Shown here: positions 35,186 to 43,911 of the stretch, piece by piece
Layout: every line of letters starts with the position of its first letter
How positions within the stretch are numbered: the stretch's first letter is position 1
NCBI RefSeq assembly: GCF_011492945.1
Contig: NZ_CP045119.1
Span: 4,314,773-4,378,772 of the forward strand
DNA from: Rubrobacter tropicus
GTDB lineage: Bacteria > Actinomycetota > Rubrobacteria > Rubrobacterales > Rubrobacteraceae
DNA: 64,000 bases
Direction: 5' to 3'
Program-made: the position numbers and the translations under genes
The notes under the pieces: generated by a model
The model's input: the letters and a program-made list of their open reading frames with translations, nothing else
Told to the model about the DNA's origin: nothing
Database searches by the model: none

Positions 35186-35827
35186 TTGCGAACCACGCTA
35201 CAGCCCGGCCTGACGAATAGGCTGACGAAATACCTCAGGACCACCCAGCAGCTCATAGAAGAGGGCCGTGACGCGGTCAGCAGCAAGGAGTTGGGCGATT
35301 ACACCGGCATAAACCCCGTGCAGGTGCGGAGGGACCTGAACGCCATAGGCTTCTCCGGTACGCGGGGCGTGGGCTACCAGGCCTACGACCTGGTCGAGGC
35401 TGTGAGGGACATCTTGGGTCTCAGGCAGACCTACAACATCGCGCTCGTGGGCGCGGGCAACCTTGGTAGCGCCATCGCGGCGAGCACCATACTGCCTAAA
35501 AGAGGGTTCGTAATCCACGACGTCTTCGACGCCGACACGGACAAGATCGGGCGCACCGTCGGCAACGTGGTGGTCAAGCACATCGACGAGCTAGCCAAGA
35601 GCGTGGCCGAGGCCGAGGAGATAATCGGCATCATAGCCACCCCCGCCTCCGCCGCCCAGCACGTCGCCGACCTGATGACCGAGGCCAACATCCGCGTCAT
35701 CCTCAACTACACGGACGTCCTCCTCCACGTCCCCTCCCACGTGGACGTCCACCGCATCGACCCCACCGCACAGTTGATGCACACGCTGTACTACCTGACC
35801 CAGGCGGAGGGCCAGGAAGCTTCTTAG
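35186..35827 (+). CDS. rex: Rex, redox-sensing transcriptional repressor
   Basis: The 213-residue protein senses the NADH/NAD+ ratio and represses fermentative and respiratory genes. It has the N-terminal winged helix (LTKYLRTTQQLIEEGRDAVS, then NPVQVRRDLNAIGFSGTRGVGY) and a Rossmann domain with VGAGNLGSAIA near residue 89. The TTG start at 35186 follows GAAGGAGCGGGAG. A strong intrinsic terminator follows. No partner genes of its usual regulon are adjacent. Confidence 0.96.
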   Translation: MRTTLQPGLTNRLTKYLRTTQQLIEEGRDAVSSKELGDYTGINPVQVRRDLNAIGFSGTRGVGYQAYDLVEAVRDILGLRQTYNIALVGAGNLGSAIAASTILPKRGFVIHDVFDADTDKIGRTVGNVVVKHIDELAKSVAEAEEIIGIIATPASAAQHVADLMTEANIRVILNYTDVLLHVPSHVDVHRIDPTAQLMHTLYYLTQAEGQEAS

Positions 35828-35867
35828 GAGCATTTCAGCCTGGCAGCACTTCAGCTTGTCAGCTTCT

Positions 35868-35905
35868 AGCGGTACCCGGCACCCGTCCGGGTACCGCTTC
35901 TTTTT
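35868..35905 (+). terminator. Intrinsic terminator of rex
   Basis: AGCGGTACCCGG (35868-35879) pairs perfectly with CCGGGTACCGCT (35887-35898) around a 7-base loop, followed by TCTTTTT (35899-35905). Confidence 0.93.
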
Positions 35906-35949
35906 GGATGGGAGTACGAAGTTCTTACGGAGCGGCGACCTTCGGGGAC

Positions 35950-35988
35950 TTTCTCTGAAATGCTGACTAGCTGACCGGCTGACAAGCT
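35950..35988. repeat. Short copy of the intergenic CTGA repeat
   Basis: The words CTGAAATGCTGACTAGCTGA and CCGGCTGACAAGCT recur in other copies of the family. This copy lies between the rex terminator and the candidate small RNA. Confidence 0.5.
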
Positions 35989-35989
35989 C

Positions 35990-36100
35990 AAAAAAGAGAA
36001 GAGCCCGGAGCGCCTAGGGGTGATAGGTGGGGAAAGGGAAAGGAGGAGTGGCGCCCCGGGTTCTTTAATTGTGCCGGTTTAGTATCGCACCAACCGACTG
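35990..36100 (-). ncRNA. Candidate small RNA with a G-free, C-rich terminator loop
   Basis: A promoter at 36134-36106 would start a transcript near 36099. The 5' end folds as a 7-bp hairpin (36098-36092 with 36079-36073), followed by an A/U-rich linker. A 16-position stem (36065-36050 with 36014-35999, with one mismatch and one G-U pair) leads to U6 at 35995-35990. The 35-nt loop (36049-36015) contains no G and includes CUCCUCC and UUUCCC runs complementary to ribosome binding sites. Together this is the classic architecture of a regulatory small RNA. No known family is recognised. Confidence 0.6.
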
Positions 36101-36105
36101 GCAGG

Positions 36106-36134
36106 ATATTAACCCGCTCGTCACACTTTGTAAA
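36106..36134 (-). promoter_or_regulatory. Promoter of the candidate small RNA
   Basis: On the minus strand TTTACA (36134-36129) is separated by exactly 17 bases from TAATAT (36111-36106), close to the sigma-A consensus. Confidence 0.65.
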
Positions 36135-36135
36135 G

Positions 36136-36345
36136 GGCTTGGAACGGTGAATTTAGAAACTTTTCGTAAATATCTGCGATACGCACATAGCCGTTTACCA
36201 GGAACTTCCTTTATGCGCACGCTGTTCCTGTAACCCCCGGTGGTCCTTGTGATGTGATCTTTTATACGAGCGGAGCGGAATCGGGGGCCCGGTCCCGCGG
36301 CCGTTTGTACAAAGGGCCAACCGGCGAGGAGGGCCTGTGCGTCAG
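36136..36345. other. AT-rich non-coding stretch between the small RNA and gcvH
   Basis: No ORF is convincing here. It contains a 10-bp stem with one bulged C (36195-36205 with 36224-36233), a TTTGTACAAA palindrome at 36304-36313, and runs such as GTAAATATC that are unusually AT-rich for this genome. It may hold further regulatory sites or another RNA. Confidence 0.4.
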
Positions 36346-36349
36346 CGGC

Positions 36350-36727
36350 CTATGACTCTTCTTCGAGCAGCTTCTCGTAGTCGGCGGCGGAGAGGAGGTC
36401 GGCTTCGTCGGAGATCTGGAGTTTCAGGATCCAACCCTCGCCGTAGGGGTCTTCGTTGATCTTCTCCGGGCTGTCTTCGAGCGTCCCGTTGACCTCGACG
36501 ACCTCGCCGCCGACGGGGGCGTACAGGTCGGAGACGGCCTTGACGCTCTCGACGGCCCCGAAGGAGTCGCCGGCTTCGAGCGTCGCGCCCTGTTCGGGCA
36601 GCTCGACGAAGACGACGTCGCCGAGCTCGTCCTGCGCGTGCTCGGTGATGCCCACGGTCGCCACGCCGTCTGTGATGCGGACCCACTCGTGGCTCTTCGT
36701 GTACTGAAGGTCCTCCGGTACGGCCAT
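36350..36727 (-). CDS. gcvH: GcvH, glycine cleavage system H protein
   Basis: The 125-residue protein carries the lipoyl-lysine arm of the glycine cleavage system. The modified residue is K63 in [20 protein letters not shown]. It shuttles the aminomethyl group between GcvP, GcvT and the dihydrolipoyl dehydrogenase. It is the last gene of the gcvPA-gcvPB-gcvT-gcvH operon, 12 bases after gcvT, and is presumably under the glycine riboswitch. Confidence 0.97.
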   Translation of the reverse strand: MAVPEDLQYTKSHEWVRITDGVATVGITEHAQDELGDVVFVELPEQGATLEAGDSFGAVESVKAVSDLYAPVGGEVVEVNGTLEDSPEKINEDPYGEGWILKLQISDEADLLSAADYEKLLEEES

Positions 36728-36739
36728 TCGGTCCCCTCC

Positions 36740-37834
36740 CTACTTCTTCTCTCGTTTGTAGAACGGCAGCGGCACGACCCGAGCCGGCACGGGCCTGTCG
36801 CGTATCACGACGTCGAAGGAATCTTCCACTCCCGGGGCGACCAGCGCAAGCCCTATCGCCTCGCCGAGCGTGGGGGATTGCGTCCCGCTCGTGACGGTGC
36901 CGACGGTCTCACCCCCCAGTGCCACCGGATGGTCGTGGCGCGCGATGCCCCGCCCCTCCACCTTGAAGCCGACGAGCTTCTTGCGGAGCCCCTCCTCCTT
37001 CTCCCGGCGCAACGCCTCCTGTCCCAGGAACTCCTGTTCTTTATCCAGGTGGACGGCGAACCCGATGCCCGCCTCAAGGGGGGTCGTCTCCTCGTCCAGC
37101 TCGTTGCCGTAGAGGCACATGCCAGCCTCCAGGCGCAAAGTGTCCCGAGCCCCGAGGCCTGCGGGCGTGGCGCCGGCTTCGACGAACCTGCGCCAAAGCG
37201 GGGCCGCGGCGTCGGGGCGGACGTAGAGTTCGAAGCCGTCCTCGCCCGTGTAGCCGGTGCGCGAGATCACGGCGTGGCGACCGTCAACCTCCCCCACCGC
37301 GTGCCGGTAATACTTCATGTCGGACAGGGACGACCCTGTGAAATTCTGCAGGATCTCTTCGGCCCGCGGCCCCTGCAGCGCGAGCAAGGCCCAGTCGTCT
37401 GATTCGTCCACGACTTCGACGTCCAGATCCCCCGTGTGCTCGCGGAAGTGGGCGACGTCTTTCTCGCGGTTTGCCGCGTTGACGACCACGAGAAAGTCGT
37501 CCGGGTTCTTGTATACGAGCACGTCGTCCACCGTGCCACCGCTCTCGTAACAGACGGCCGCGTAGCCGGCTTGACCTGCCTCGAGGCGCGACACGTCCCT
37601 GGTCACGAGCCGCTGGACGGCCCTCTCGGCGTCGGGTCCGCGGAAGACGACCTCGCCCATGTGGGAGACGTCGAAGAGGCCGGCGGCCATTCGGACTGCC
37701 TCGTGCTCGGCCTTCACGCCCTCGTACTGGACGGGCATCTCCCATCCGGCGAACGGGACGAGGCGGGCACCGGCCTTCTCGTGTTCGTCGTAGAGCGGCG
37801 TGCGTCTGAGGGTCCCGTCGGCCACCCTTACCAC
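36740..37834 (-). CDS. gcvT: GcvT, aminomethyltransferase
   Basis: The 364-residue protein transfers the methylene group from lipoyl-GcvH to tetrahydrofolate and releases ammonia. Landmarks are [15 protein letters not shown] near the start, [13 protein letters not shown] [11 protein letters not shown], the folate-site DDVLVYKN segment and [15 protein letters not shown]. Its start overlaps the gcvPB stop by seven bases, indicating translational coupling. Confidence 0.97.
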   Translation of the reverse strand: MVRVADGTLRRTPLYDEHEKAGARLVPFAGWEMPVQYEGVKAEHEAVRMAAGLFDVSHMGEVVFRGPDAERAVQRLVTRDVSRLEAGQAGYAAVCYESGGTVDDVLVYKNPDDFLVVVNAANREKDVAHFREHTGDLDVEVVDESDDWALLALQGPRAEEILQNFTGSSLSDMKYYRHAVGEVDGRHAVISRTGYTGEDGFELYVRPDAAAPLWRRFVEAGATPAGLGARDTLRLEAGMCLYGNELDEETTPLEAGIGFAVHLDKEQEFLGQEALRREKEEGLRKKLVGFKVEGRGIARHDHPVALGGETVGTVTSGTQSPTLGEAIGLALVAPGVEDSFDVVIRDRPVPARVVPLPFYKREKK

Positions 37835-39243
37835 CGGGCCTTGAGCTGGCGGGCGGCGCGGGCCTCGTCGAGGCGCCGCGTGGGGGCGTGGGTGGGGGCC
37901 TCTTCCAGCTCTTCAGAGGTCGTCTCCGCCAGCTCCAGCATGGCGCCTATAAAGTCATCGAGGGTCTCCTTGGACTCGGTCTCCGTGGGCTCTATGAGCA
38001 TGGCCTCTTTGACGACGAGGGGGAAGTAGATCGTGGGTGGGTGGTAGCCGTGGTCTATGAGCCCCTTGGCGATATCGAGCGCCTTCTTGCCCTTCGGGGG
38101 CTGAACCACGACCTCGTGCTTGCAGAGCTCGTCGTAAGGGATTTGGTAAGTCCCCCCGAGTCGCGCCCTCACGTAGTTCGCGTTCAAGACGGCCATGTCG
38201 GTCACGTCGCGCAGGTCTGGGCCGTGCATCTTGATGTAGTTCCACGCCCGGAGCATCTGCCCGAAGTTGCCGTGGAACCCCGCCACCCGCCCGATGCTCT
38301 GCGCGGGGCGGACGAAGGAGTAGGTCTCTCCGTCCTTCTCGACCGCGGGGTCGGGGCGGAAGGGGGCGAGGGTTTCGGAGCAGGCTATGGCGCCGCAGCC
38401 GGGGCCGCCGCCGCCGTGGGGGGTGGAGAACGTCTTGTGGAGGTTGAAGTGCATCACGTCGACGCCGGCCTCGGCGGGGCGCATCCGGCCGAGGTTCGCG
38501 TTCATGTTCGCGCCGTCCATGTAGAGAAAGGCTCCGGCTTCGTGGAGGACCTGGGCTATCTCCTTGATGTTTCTCTCGTAGACGCCGCACGTGTTCGGGT
38601 TCGTGATCATGAGCGCGGCCGTCGTCTCGTCCACCAGCTCCCGCAGCTCGTCGACGTCCACGCATCCGTGCTCGTCGAGCCCGATCTCCTTCGCCTTGAA
38701 GTCCGCCATCGAAGCCGTGGCCGGGTTCGTCCCGTGCGCCGTCGAGGGCACCAGAACGGTGGTCCTCCCGTGGTCCCCCGAATCCTCGAAGAACTTCTTG
38801 ACCATCAGGATGCTCGTCAGCTCACCCTGCGCCCCGGCCAGTGGCTGCAGGGACACGGCCGGAAGCCCGGATACCTCAGCCAGAAAACCCTGCAGCTCGT
38901 GCATGACCTGTAGCGCCCCTTGCGCCTGCGCCTCCGGCTGGAGGGGGTGGAGCCCCGCGAAGCCGGGGTTGTTGGCGGCGACCTCGTTGGCGCGGGGGTT
39001 GTGCTTCATCGTGCAGGAGCCCAAAGGGTAGAAGTTCGTGTCTATGCCCCAGTTCTGGCGGGAGAGGTTCGTGTAGTGGCGCACGACGGTCGGCTCGTCC
39101 ACCTCGGCCAGGCGCGGCTTCTCCTTGCGGAGCGCCGCTTTCGGAAGAATTTTTTCGAGGCTCGTTCCATCCACATCGTTTTTTGGAAGGGTGTAGCCCC
39201 TGCGGCCTTCGCGGCCTTTGGTCCGGATCAGGTTATCCACCAT
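37828..39243 (-). CDS. gcvPB: GcvPB, glycine dehydrogenase (decarboxylating) subunit 2
   Basis: The 471-residue protein is the PLP-bearing half of the two-subunit P protein that decarboxylates glycine. The PLP lysine is in NLHKTFSTPHGGGGPG, and the segment GSCTMKHNPRANE is diagnostic for GcvPB. It starts at a GTG and overlaps gcvPA by 11 bases. The split PA/PB arrangement is found in many Gram-positives and thermophiles. Confidence 0.97.
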   Translation of the reverse strand: MVDNLIRTKGREGRRGYTLPKNDVDGTSLEKILPKAALRKEKPRLAEVDEPTVVRHYTNLSRQNWGIDTNFYPLGSCTMKHNPRANEVAANNPGFAGLHPLQPEAQAQGALQVMHELQGFLAEVSGLPAVSLQPLAGAQGELTSILMVKKFFEDSGDHGRTTVLVPSTAHGTNPATASMADFKAKEIGLDEHGCVDVDELRELVDETTAALMITNPNTCGVYERNIKEIAQVLHEAGAFLYMDGANMNANLGRMRPAEAGVDVMHFNLHKTFSTPHGGGGPGCGAIACSETLAPFRPDPAVEKDGETYSFVRPAQSIGRVAGFHGNFGQMLRAWNYIKMHGPDLRDVTDMAVLNANYVRARLGGTYQIPYDELCKHEVVVQPPKGKKALDIAKGLIDHGYHPPTIYFPLVVKEAMLIEPTETESKETLDDFIGAMLELAETTSEELEEAPTHAPTRRLDEARAARQLKARW

Positions 39244-40522
39244 TCGCCACCACCCCCACGAAAGCGTCGAGCTCCTCTTTGGTCCTCTTCTCCGTAACCG
39301 CCACCAGCATTCCCCCGTCCCCGAGATCCAACCCGCCGACCATGCCGGCCTTAAGCAAAGCCTCGTTGGCCTTCTTTACATCAGGCAACTCAACCACGAA
39401 CTCCCACAGGAAGGGGGCCTCCGGATACCGGAGCCTGAAGCCCGAAGCCTGAAGCCTCTCTGCCAGATAATGCGCCTTGGAGACGGACGACTCCGCCACC
39501 TCGCGCAATCCTTCCGGCCCCATGAGCGCCGTGTAGACGGTGGCGGCGAGCGCCGTTAGCGCCTGGTTGGTGCAGATGTTGGAGTTCGCCTTGGCCCTAC
39601 GGATGTCCTGCTCGCGCCCGCGCAGGGTCAGGACGTAGGCGAGTTTGCCGTCCTTGTCCACGGTCTCGCCGCAGATGCGTCCCGGGAGCTGGCGGACGGA
39701 CTTCTGGTCCGTCGCCATGTAGCCGGCGTAAGGGCCACCGAAGAGGAGCGGCATCCCGAGCGGCTGGGCCTCGCCGACCGCGACGTCGGCCCCGAGGTTG
39801 CCCGGCGCTTCGAGGACCGCGAGCGAGATCGGGTCGCAGACCGCCACGCACAACGCGCCGGCAGCGTGCGCCGCCCCGGAAGCTGCTTCTATATCTTCCA
39901 CGACCCCGAAAAAGTTCGGGCTCTGCACGAAGACGCCGGAGACGCCGTCCGGCACTTCCGAGAAGTCCGTGGTTCCGTCCTCGAAAGGCAGCTCGACGAC
40001 CTCGACGCGGTATGTCTCTATGACCTCGCGGTAGCGGGGGTTCAGGCCGGCCGAGACAGCCACTCTTGGATCACGTTTAGTCAGGCGGGCGGTCATGAGG
40101 GCGGCTTCGGCGACGGCGTTTGCGCCGTCGTAGACCGAGGCGTTCGAGACTTCCAGGCCCGTCAACTCAGAAACAATGGACTGGAACTCGAAGATGGACT
40201 GGAGGGTGCCCTGGCTGATCTCCGGCTGGTACGGCGTGTAGGAGGTCAAAAACTCTCCGCGCGAGATAACGGCGCCGACCGTGGAAGGCACGATCCTATC
40301 GTAGGCGCCCGCGCCGAGGAAGATCGGGAGCCCGGTATCGTTCTCTTTCGCCAGCCGGTCCACGTCCCTGAGCGCCTCGTACTCCGAGAGCGCCGGCGGG
40401 AGGTCCAGCTCCCCCTGGAACTTTGGAGAGACGTCGGCGAAAAGGTCGTCGAGCGTCTCGACGCCGATGGCGTCCAGCATCTCCCGTACGTCGTCGTCGG
40501 TGTGCGGTGTAAACCTCGCCAC
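39233..40522 (-). CDS. gcvPA: GcvPA, glycine dehydrogenase (decarboxylating) subunit 1
   Basis: The 429-residue protein is the partner of GcvPB. Family landmarks are FTPHTDDDVREMLDAIG at the start, FLGAGAYDRIVPSTVG, TSYTPYQPEISQGTLQ and ALTALAATVYTALMGPEGL. The GTG at 40522 follows the glycine riboswitch by about 40 bases. A 23-bp segment near its C-terminal coding part (39434-39456) is nearly identical to an intergenic repeat at 13262-13284. Confidence 0.96.
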   Translation of the reverse strand: MARFTPHTDDDVREMLDAIGVETLDDLFADVSPKFQGELDLPPALSEYEALRDVDRLAKENDTGLPIFLGAGAYDRIVPSTVGAVISRGEFLTSYTPYQPEISQGTLQSIFEFQSIVSELTGLEVSNASVYDGANAVAEAALMTARLTKRDPRVAVSAGLNPRYREVIETYRVEVVELPFEDGTTDFSEVPDGVSGVFVQSPNFFGVVEDIEAASGAAHAAGALCVAVCDPISLAVLEAPGNLGADVAVGEAQPLGMPLLFGGPYAGYMATDQKSVRQLPGRICGETVDKDGKLAYVLTLRGREQDIRRAKANSNICTNQALTALAATVYTALMGPEGLREVAESSVSKAHYLAERLQASGFRLRYPEAPFLWEFVVELPDVKKANEALLKAGMVGGLDLGDGGMLVAVTEKRTKEELDAFVGVVANGG

Positions 40523-40560
40523 GCGGCATTACCCCCTGTTTCGGGTGAGCGTCCTATTTT

Positions 40561-40740
40561 CCGCCCTGTCCCAAACCTGAGAGTATTACCCCGTCGGCGT
40601 CGATCCAGTAGATCGAACTCTCCAGGACGCCCTCGGGTCCGCGGTCCTTCTGCCTGAGAGATTCGAGCCGCTCTCGCGGCCCTTTCACCTTCGGCGGTCG
40701 CTGCGGGGACTCCCCCATCCCCCGCGACTCTCTCCCGCGG
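40561..40740 (-). promoter_or_regulatory. Tandem glycine riboswitch upstream of the gcv operon
   Basis: Reading on the minus strand, the first aptamer has GGGAGAG, then CCGCCGAAGG, and closes with CTCTCAGGCAGAAGGACCGC. The second has CTGGAGAG, then GCCGACGGGGTAAT, and closes with ACTCTCAGGTTTGGGACAGG. These are the conserved blocks of the two-aptamer gcvT-type riboswitch, which in known cases turns the glycine cleavage operon on when glycine is abundant. A TATGCT -10-like box lies at 40769-40764. Confidence 0.93.
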
Positions 40741-40789
40741 CCCTCACCGGGCAAAGTAAAGTTAGCATAAGTAGGGCGACGCGGCTTGT

Positions 40790-40813
40790 GGAGCAGGATA
40801 CAAAAGTTGCTCC
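40790..40813 (-). terminator. Inverted repeat after the cysteine-synthase gene
   Basis: GGAGCA (40790-40795) and TGCTCC (40808-40813) flank a 12-base loop in the gap between the cysK-like stop and the gcv promoter. It is short and lacks a clear U-tract. Confidence 0.35.
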
Positions 40814-40828
40814 GGACATCTTCATGGC

Positions 40829-41770
40829 TTAGGTGTAGTTCTCGGCTGTGAGCTTGACCTCATCCCTCGCAGCGAAGTGATCCTGGATGTACTTCTCTCC
40901 CTCGTCGCAGAACAGGGTTACTACGTGCACTATCTCCGGGTGGCTCTCCCTGACCTTCCTGGCGGCTATGAGGTTGGCTCCGCTTGAGGGGCCGACGAAG
41001 AGGCCGTGGTGCTTCGCGAGGCGGCGCATCTCCCCGACTGCCTCCTCGGAGTCGACGGCGAGGGTGTCGTTTACGAGCTTCTGGTGGCGCTGGAAGATGC
41101 CTGGGACGAAGCCGTCGGCTATGCCCTCTATGAGATGCTCGCCGACCTCGCCGCAGAGGATGGTGGAGGACTCGGAGGGCTCCATCGCGAAGAGCCGGAC
41201 GTCGGGGTTTACTTCCCTAAAAGCCTGGCCGACGCCGACGAGGGTGCCGCCGGTGCCGACGCCCATTACGAGGGCGTCAGGGACCACGCCTTCGGGGAGC
41301 TGGTCCAGGATCTCCGGCCCGAGCCAGGTCCGATTCTCCTCGACGTTCCACTCGCTCTCGAACTGAGAAGGGCAAAAATAGCCCGGTTCATTGCCGAGTT
41401 CTTTCGCTTTGGCCAATGCTTCGTCGACGTGGAAGTGGCCTATCTCCATCACTTCGGCCCCGAAGGCGCGGCTTATGGCGACGCGCTCGCCGCTCATCCC
41501 CTCGGGCATGACGACGAGCATCCTGTAGCCCTTGACGGCGGCGACCATCGAGAGGGCGTTGCCGGTGTTGCCGCTCGTTGCTTCCACGATGGTGTCGCCG
41601 TGTTTGAGGAGTCCCTCGTCTTCGGCGCGTTCGATCATGTACTTCGCTATGCGCGCTTTCACGGACCCCGAGGGGTTCAGGTACTCGAGCTTGCAGTAGA
41701 CGCCGTCGATCTCCAGCATCGGCGTGTCGCCGATGGCGTCGAGGATGCTGTTGGACAGTCCGCTCTTCAT
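40829..41770 (-). CDS. Cysteine synthase family protein
   Basis: The 313-residue protein is a fold-type II PLP enzyme of the cysteine synthase/cystathionine beta-synthase family. The PLP lysine is K38 in NPSGSVKAR, where most relatives read GSVKDR. The substrate loop TSGNTGNALS and the phosphate loop GVGTGGTLVG are intact. It could make cysteine from O-acetylserine or O-phosphoserine, or a related amino acid. It follows the amine operon after 10 bases on the same strand. Confidence 0.88.
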   Translation of the reverse strand: MKSGLSNSILDAIGDTPMLEIDGVYCKLEYLNPSGSVKARIAKYMIERAEDEGLLKHGDTIVEATSGNTGNALSMVAAVKGYRMLVVMPEGMSGERVAISRAFGAEVMEIGHFHVDEALAKAKELGNEPGYFCPSQFESEWNVEENRTWLGPEILDQLPEGVVPDALVMGVGTGGTLVGVGQAFREVNPDVRLFAMEPSESSTILCGEVGEHLIEGIADGFVPGIFQRHQKLVNDTLAVDSEEAVGEMRRLAKHHGLFVGPSSGANLIAARKVRESHPEIVHVVTLFCDEGEKYIQDHFAARDEVKLTAENYT

Positions 41771-41780
41771 GGCAACCCCC

Positions 41781-42548
41781 TTACTCGGGCGTAACGTATG
41801 CCCCGGAGAGGCCGCCGTCGACCAGGAAGGTCGAGGCGGTCATGTACGAGGACTCGTCGGAGGCGAGGAAGAGGGCGGCGTTGGCGATCTCGACGGCCTC
41901 CGCGAAACGGCCCATCGGCAGGTGGACGAGCCGCCTGGCGGCCCTCTCCGGGTCCTTGGCGAATAGCTCCTGCAACAGCGGCGTGTTGACGGGGCCGGGG
42001 CACAGCGCGTTCACCCTCACGCCCTGGCGGGCGAACTGGACGCCGAGCTCGCGGCTCATGGCGAGAACGCCGCCCTTGGACGCGGTGTAGGAGATCTGGG
42101 ACGTCGCGGCCCCCATAACGGCCACGAAAGACGCCGTGTTCACGACGGAACCCCCGCCCCGCTCCAGCAGGTGCGGTATCCCGTGTTTGCAGCAGAGGTA
42201 GACGGACCTCAGGTTCACGTTCTGTACCCTGTCCCAGGCCTCCATCTCGGTCTCGAGGATCGAGCCGTCGTCCGGCGGGGAGATGCCCGCGTTGTTGAAG
42301 AGCACGTCGATGCCGCCGAAATGTTCCGACGCCTCCCCGTACATCCTCCGCACGTCGTCGGGGTCCGTGACGTTCGCGCGGACGTAGAGGCCGCCCACCT
42401 CCTCGGCGGCCTGTTTGCCCGGCTCGTCTGCGAGGTCGGCGACGACGACCTTCGCGCCTTCTTCGGCGAAGCGGCGGGCCGTCTCGCGGCCGATGCCGCT
42501 GGCCGCACCCGTGATGACCGCCACCTTGCCTTCGAGGCGTCCCGGCAT
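41781..42548 (-). CDS. SDR family oxidoreductase of the amine operon
   Basis: The 255-residue protein is a classical short-chain dehydrogenase: TGAASGIG, NNAGISPP, the active-site YTASKGG, and SSYMTASTFLVDGG at the C-terminus. It sits one base after the aldehyde dehydrogenase stop and close before the cysteine-synthase gene. Position suggests it handles an alcohol or hydroxy acid made from the amine substrate, such as a hydroxyaldehyde derivative; that is inference. Confidence 0.88.
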   Translation of the reverse strand: MPGRLEGKVAVITGAASGIGRETARRFAEEGAKVVVADLADEPGKQAAEEVGGLYVRANVTDPDDVRRMYGEASEHFGGIDVLFNNAGISPPDDGSILETEMEAWDRVQNVNLRSVYLCCKHGIPHLLERGGGSVVNTASFVAVMGAATSQISYTASKGGVLAMSRELGVQFARQGVRVNALCPGPVNTPLLQELFAKDPERAARRLVHLPMGRFAEAVEIANAALFLASDESSYMTASTFLVDGGLSGAYVTPE

Positions 42549-42549
42549 C

Positions 42550-43911
42550 CTAGCCCTCCTCCGTCGAGATGTAGACGTTCTTGAGTTCGGTGTAGTGGTC
42601 GAGGGCGTGCGGTCCGAGTTCGCGGCCGACGCCCGACTGCTTGAAGCCTCCGAACGGGGTCGCGACCCTGACGGAGGTGTTCGAGTTTATGGAGAGGACA
42701 CCCGTGTCGATGCGCCTCGCGACGCGCAGGGCCTTAGCGCCGTTCTGGGTCCAGATCGAGCCGGAGAGGCCGTAGGGGGTGTCGTTCGCCTGCCGGACGG
42801 CGTCGTCCTCGTCTTCGAACGGGATCACGGCGACCACGGGGCCGAAGATCTCCTCCCGCGCGGCTTTGTCGTCGTTGGAGACCGGCGCGAGCACGGTCGG
42901 CGGGAACCAGAAACCCGAGCTTTCGGGGGCTTCGCCTTTAAAAGCCACGGGCGCGTCTTCGGGCACGTAGGCCGCTACCCTCTCTCGGTGATCGGCGGAG
43001 ATGAGCGGGCCCATCTCCGTCGCCTCGTCCAGCGGGTCGCCGACGCGCAGGGCTTCCACGGCGGGCTTCATCCTGTCCAGGAACTCGTCGAAGACGTCTT
43101 TTTGGACGAGGATGCGGGATCTCGCGCAGCAGTCTTGACCTGCGTTGCCGAAGACGGCCATCGGGGCGCTTGCGGCCGCCTTTTCGAGGTCGGCGTCGGC
43201 GAAGACTACGTTGGCGGACTTGCCGCCGAGTTCCAGGGTTACGCGCTTGATGGTGCCGGCGGCGCCGGCCATGATGCCGCGGCCCACGGCCGTCGAGCCC
43301 GTGAACGCGACCTTCGCCACGTCCTCGTGCTCGACGAGCCTCTGCCCCACCACGCTGCCGGGTCCGACGAGGACGTTGACGACGCCCTCGGGTATGCCGG
43401 CCTCGCGCGCTATGCGCCCGAACTCCAGCGCCGTGAGGGGGGTAAGCTCGGCAGGCTTCAGGACGATGGTGTTACCGGCGGCCAGGGCGGGCGCCATCTT
43501 CCAGCTCGCGATGGTGAGCGGGAAGTTCCAGGGCACGATCAGGCCGACGACGCCCAAGGGCTCCCGGAAGGTGACGTCAACGCCCCCGGAGACCGGGATG
43601 GTGTCGCCAAGTATCCTCTCGGGCATCCCGGCGTAGTAGTGGAAGGTGTCGGCCACCATGCCCATCTCGCCGCGGGCGTCGTTTATGGGCTTGCCCGTGT
43701 CTCTCGATTCGAGCTGCGCCAGGTTCTCCCTTTCGGCCTCGAGCGCGCCGGCGAGGCGGCGCAGGAGACGCGAACGGTCGGCGGGCGCTACGTCGCGCCA
43801 CGCCGGGAAGGCCTTCTTGGCGCGGGCGACGGCGGCGTCGGCGTCCTCGGCCGTGGCGGGTTCGAGGCGTTCGACGACCTCTTCGGTGGCGGGGTTCAGG
43901 ATCTCCAACAA
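42550..43911 (-). CDS. Aldehyde dehydrogenase of the amine operon (PuuC-like)
   Basis: The 453-residue protein is an NAD(P)-dependent aldehyde dehydrogenase with VIVPWNFPLTIASWKMAPALAAG-type cofactor region (shown here by position, residues about 125-147), the Glu in LELGGKSAN and the catalytic Cys in GQDCCARSR. It lies directly next to the gamma-glutamyl hydrolase gene, as PuuC does in putrescine use. Likely substrates are gamma-glutamyl-aminoaldehydes or betaine-type aldehydes. Confidence 0.92.
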   Translation of the reverse strand: MLEILNPATEEVVERLEPATAEDADAAVARAKKAFPAWRDVAPADRSRLLRRLAGALEAERENLAQLESRDTGKPINDARGEMGMVADTFHYYAGMPERILGDTIPVSGGVDVTFREPLGVVGLIVPWNFPLTIASWKMAPALAAGNTIVLKPAELTPLTALEFGRIAREAGIPEGVVNVLVGPGSVVGQRLVEHEDVAKVAFTGSTAVGRGIMAGAAGTIKRVTLELGGKSANVVFADADLEKAAASAPMAVFGNAGQDCCARSRILVQKDVFDEFLDRMKPAVEALRVGDPLDEATEMGPLISADHRERVAAYVPEDAPVAFKGEAPESSGFWFPPTVLAPVSNDDKAAREEIFGPVVAVIPFEDEDDAVRQANDTPYGLSGSIWTQNGAKALRVARRIDTGVLSINSNTSVRVATPFGGFKQSGVGRELGPHALDHYTELKNVYISTEEG

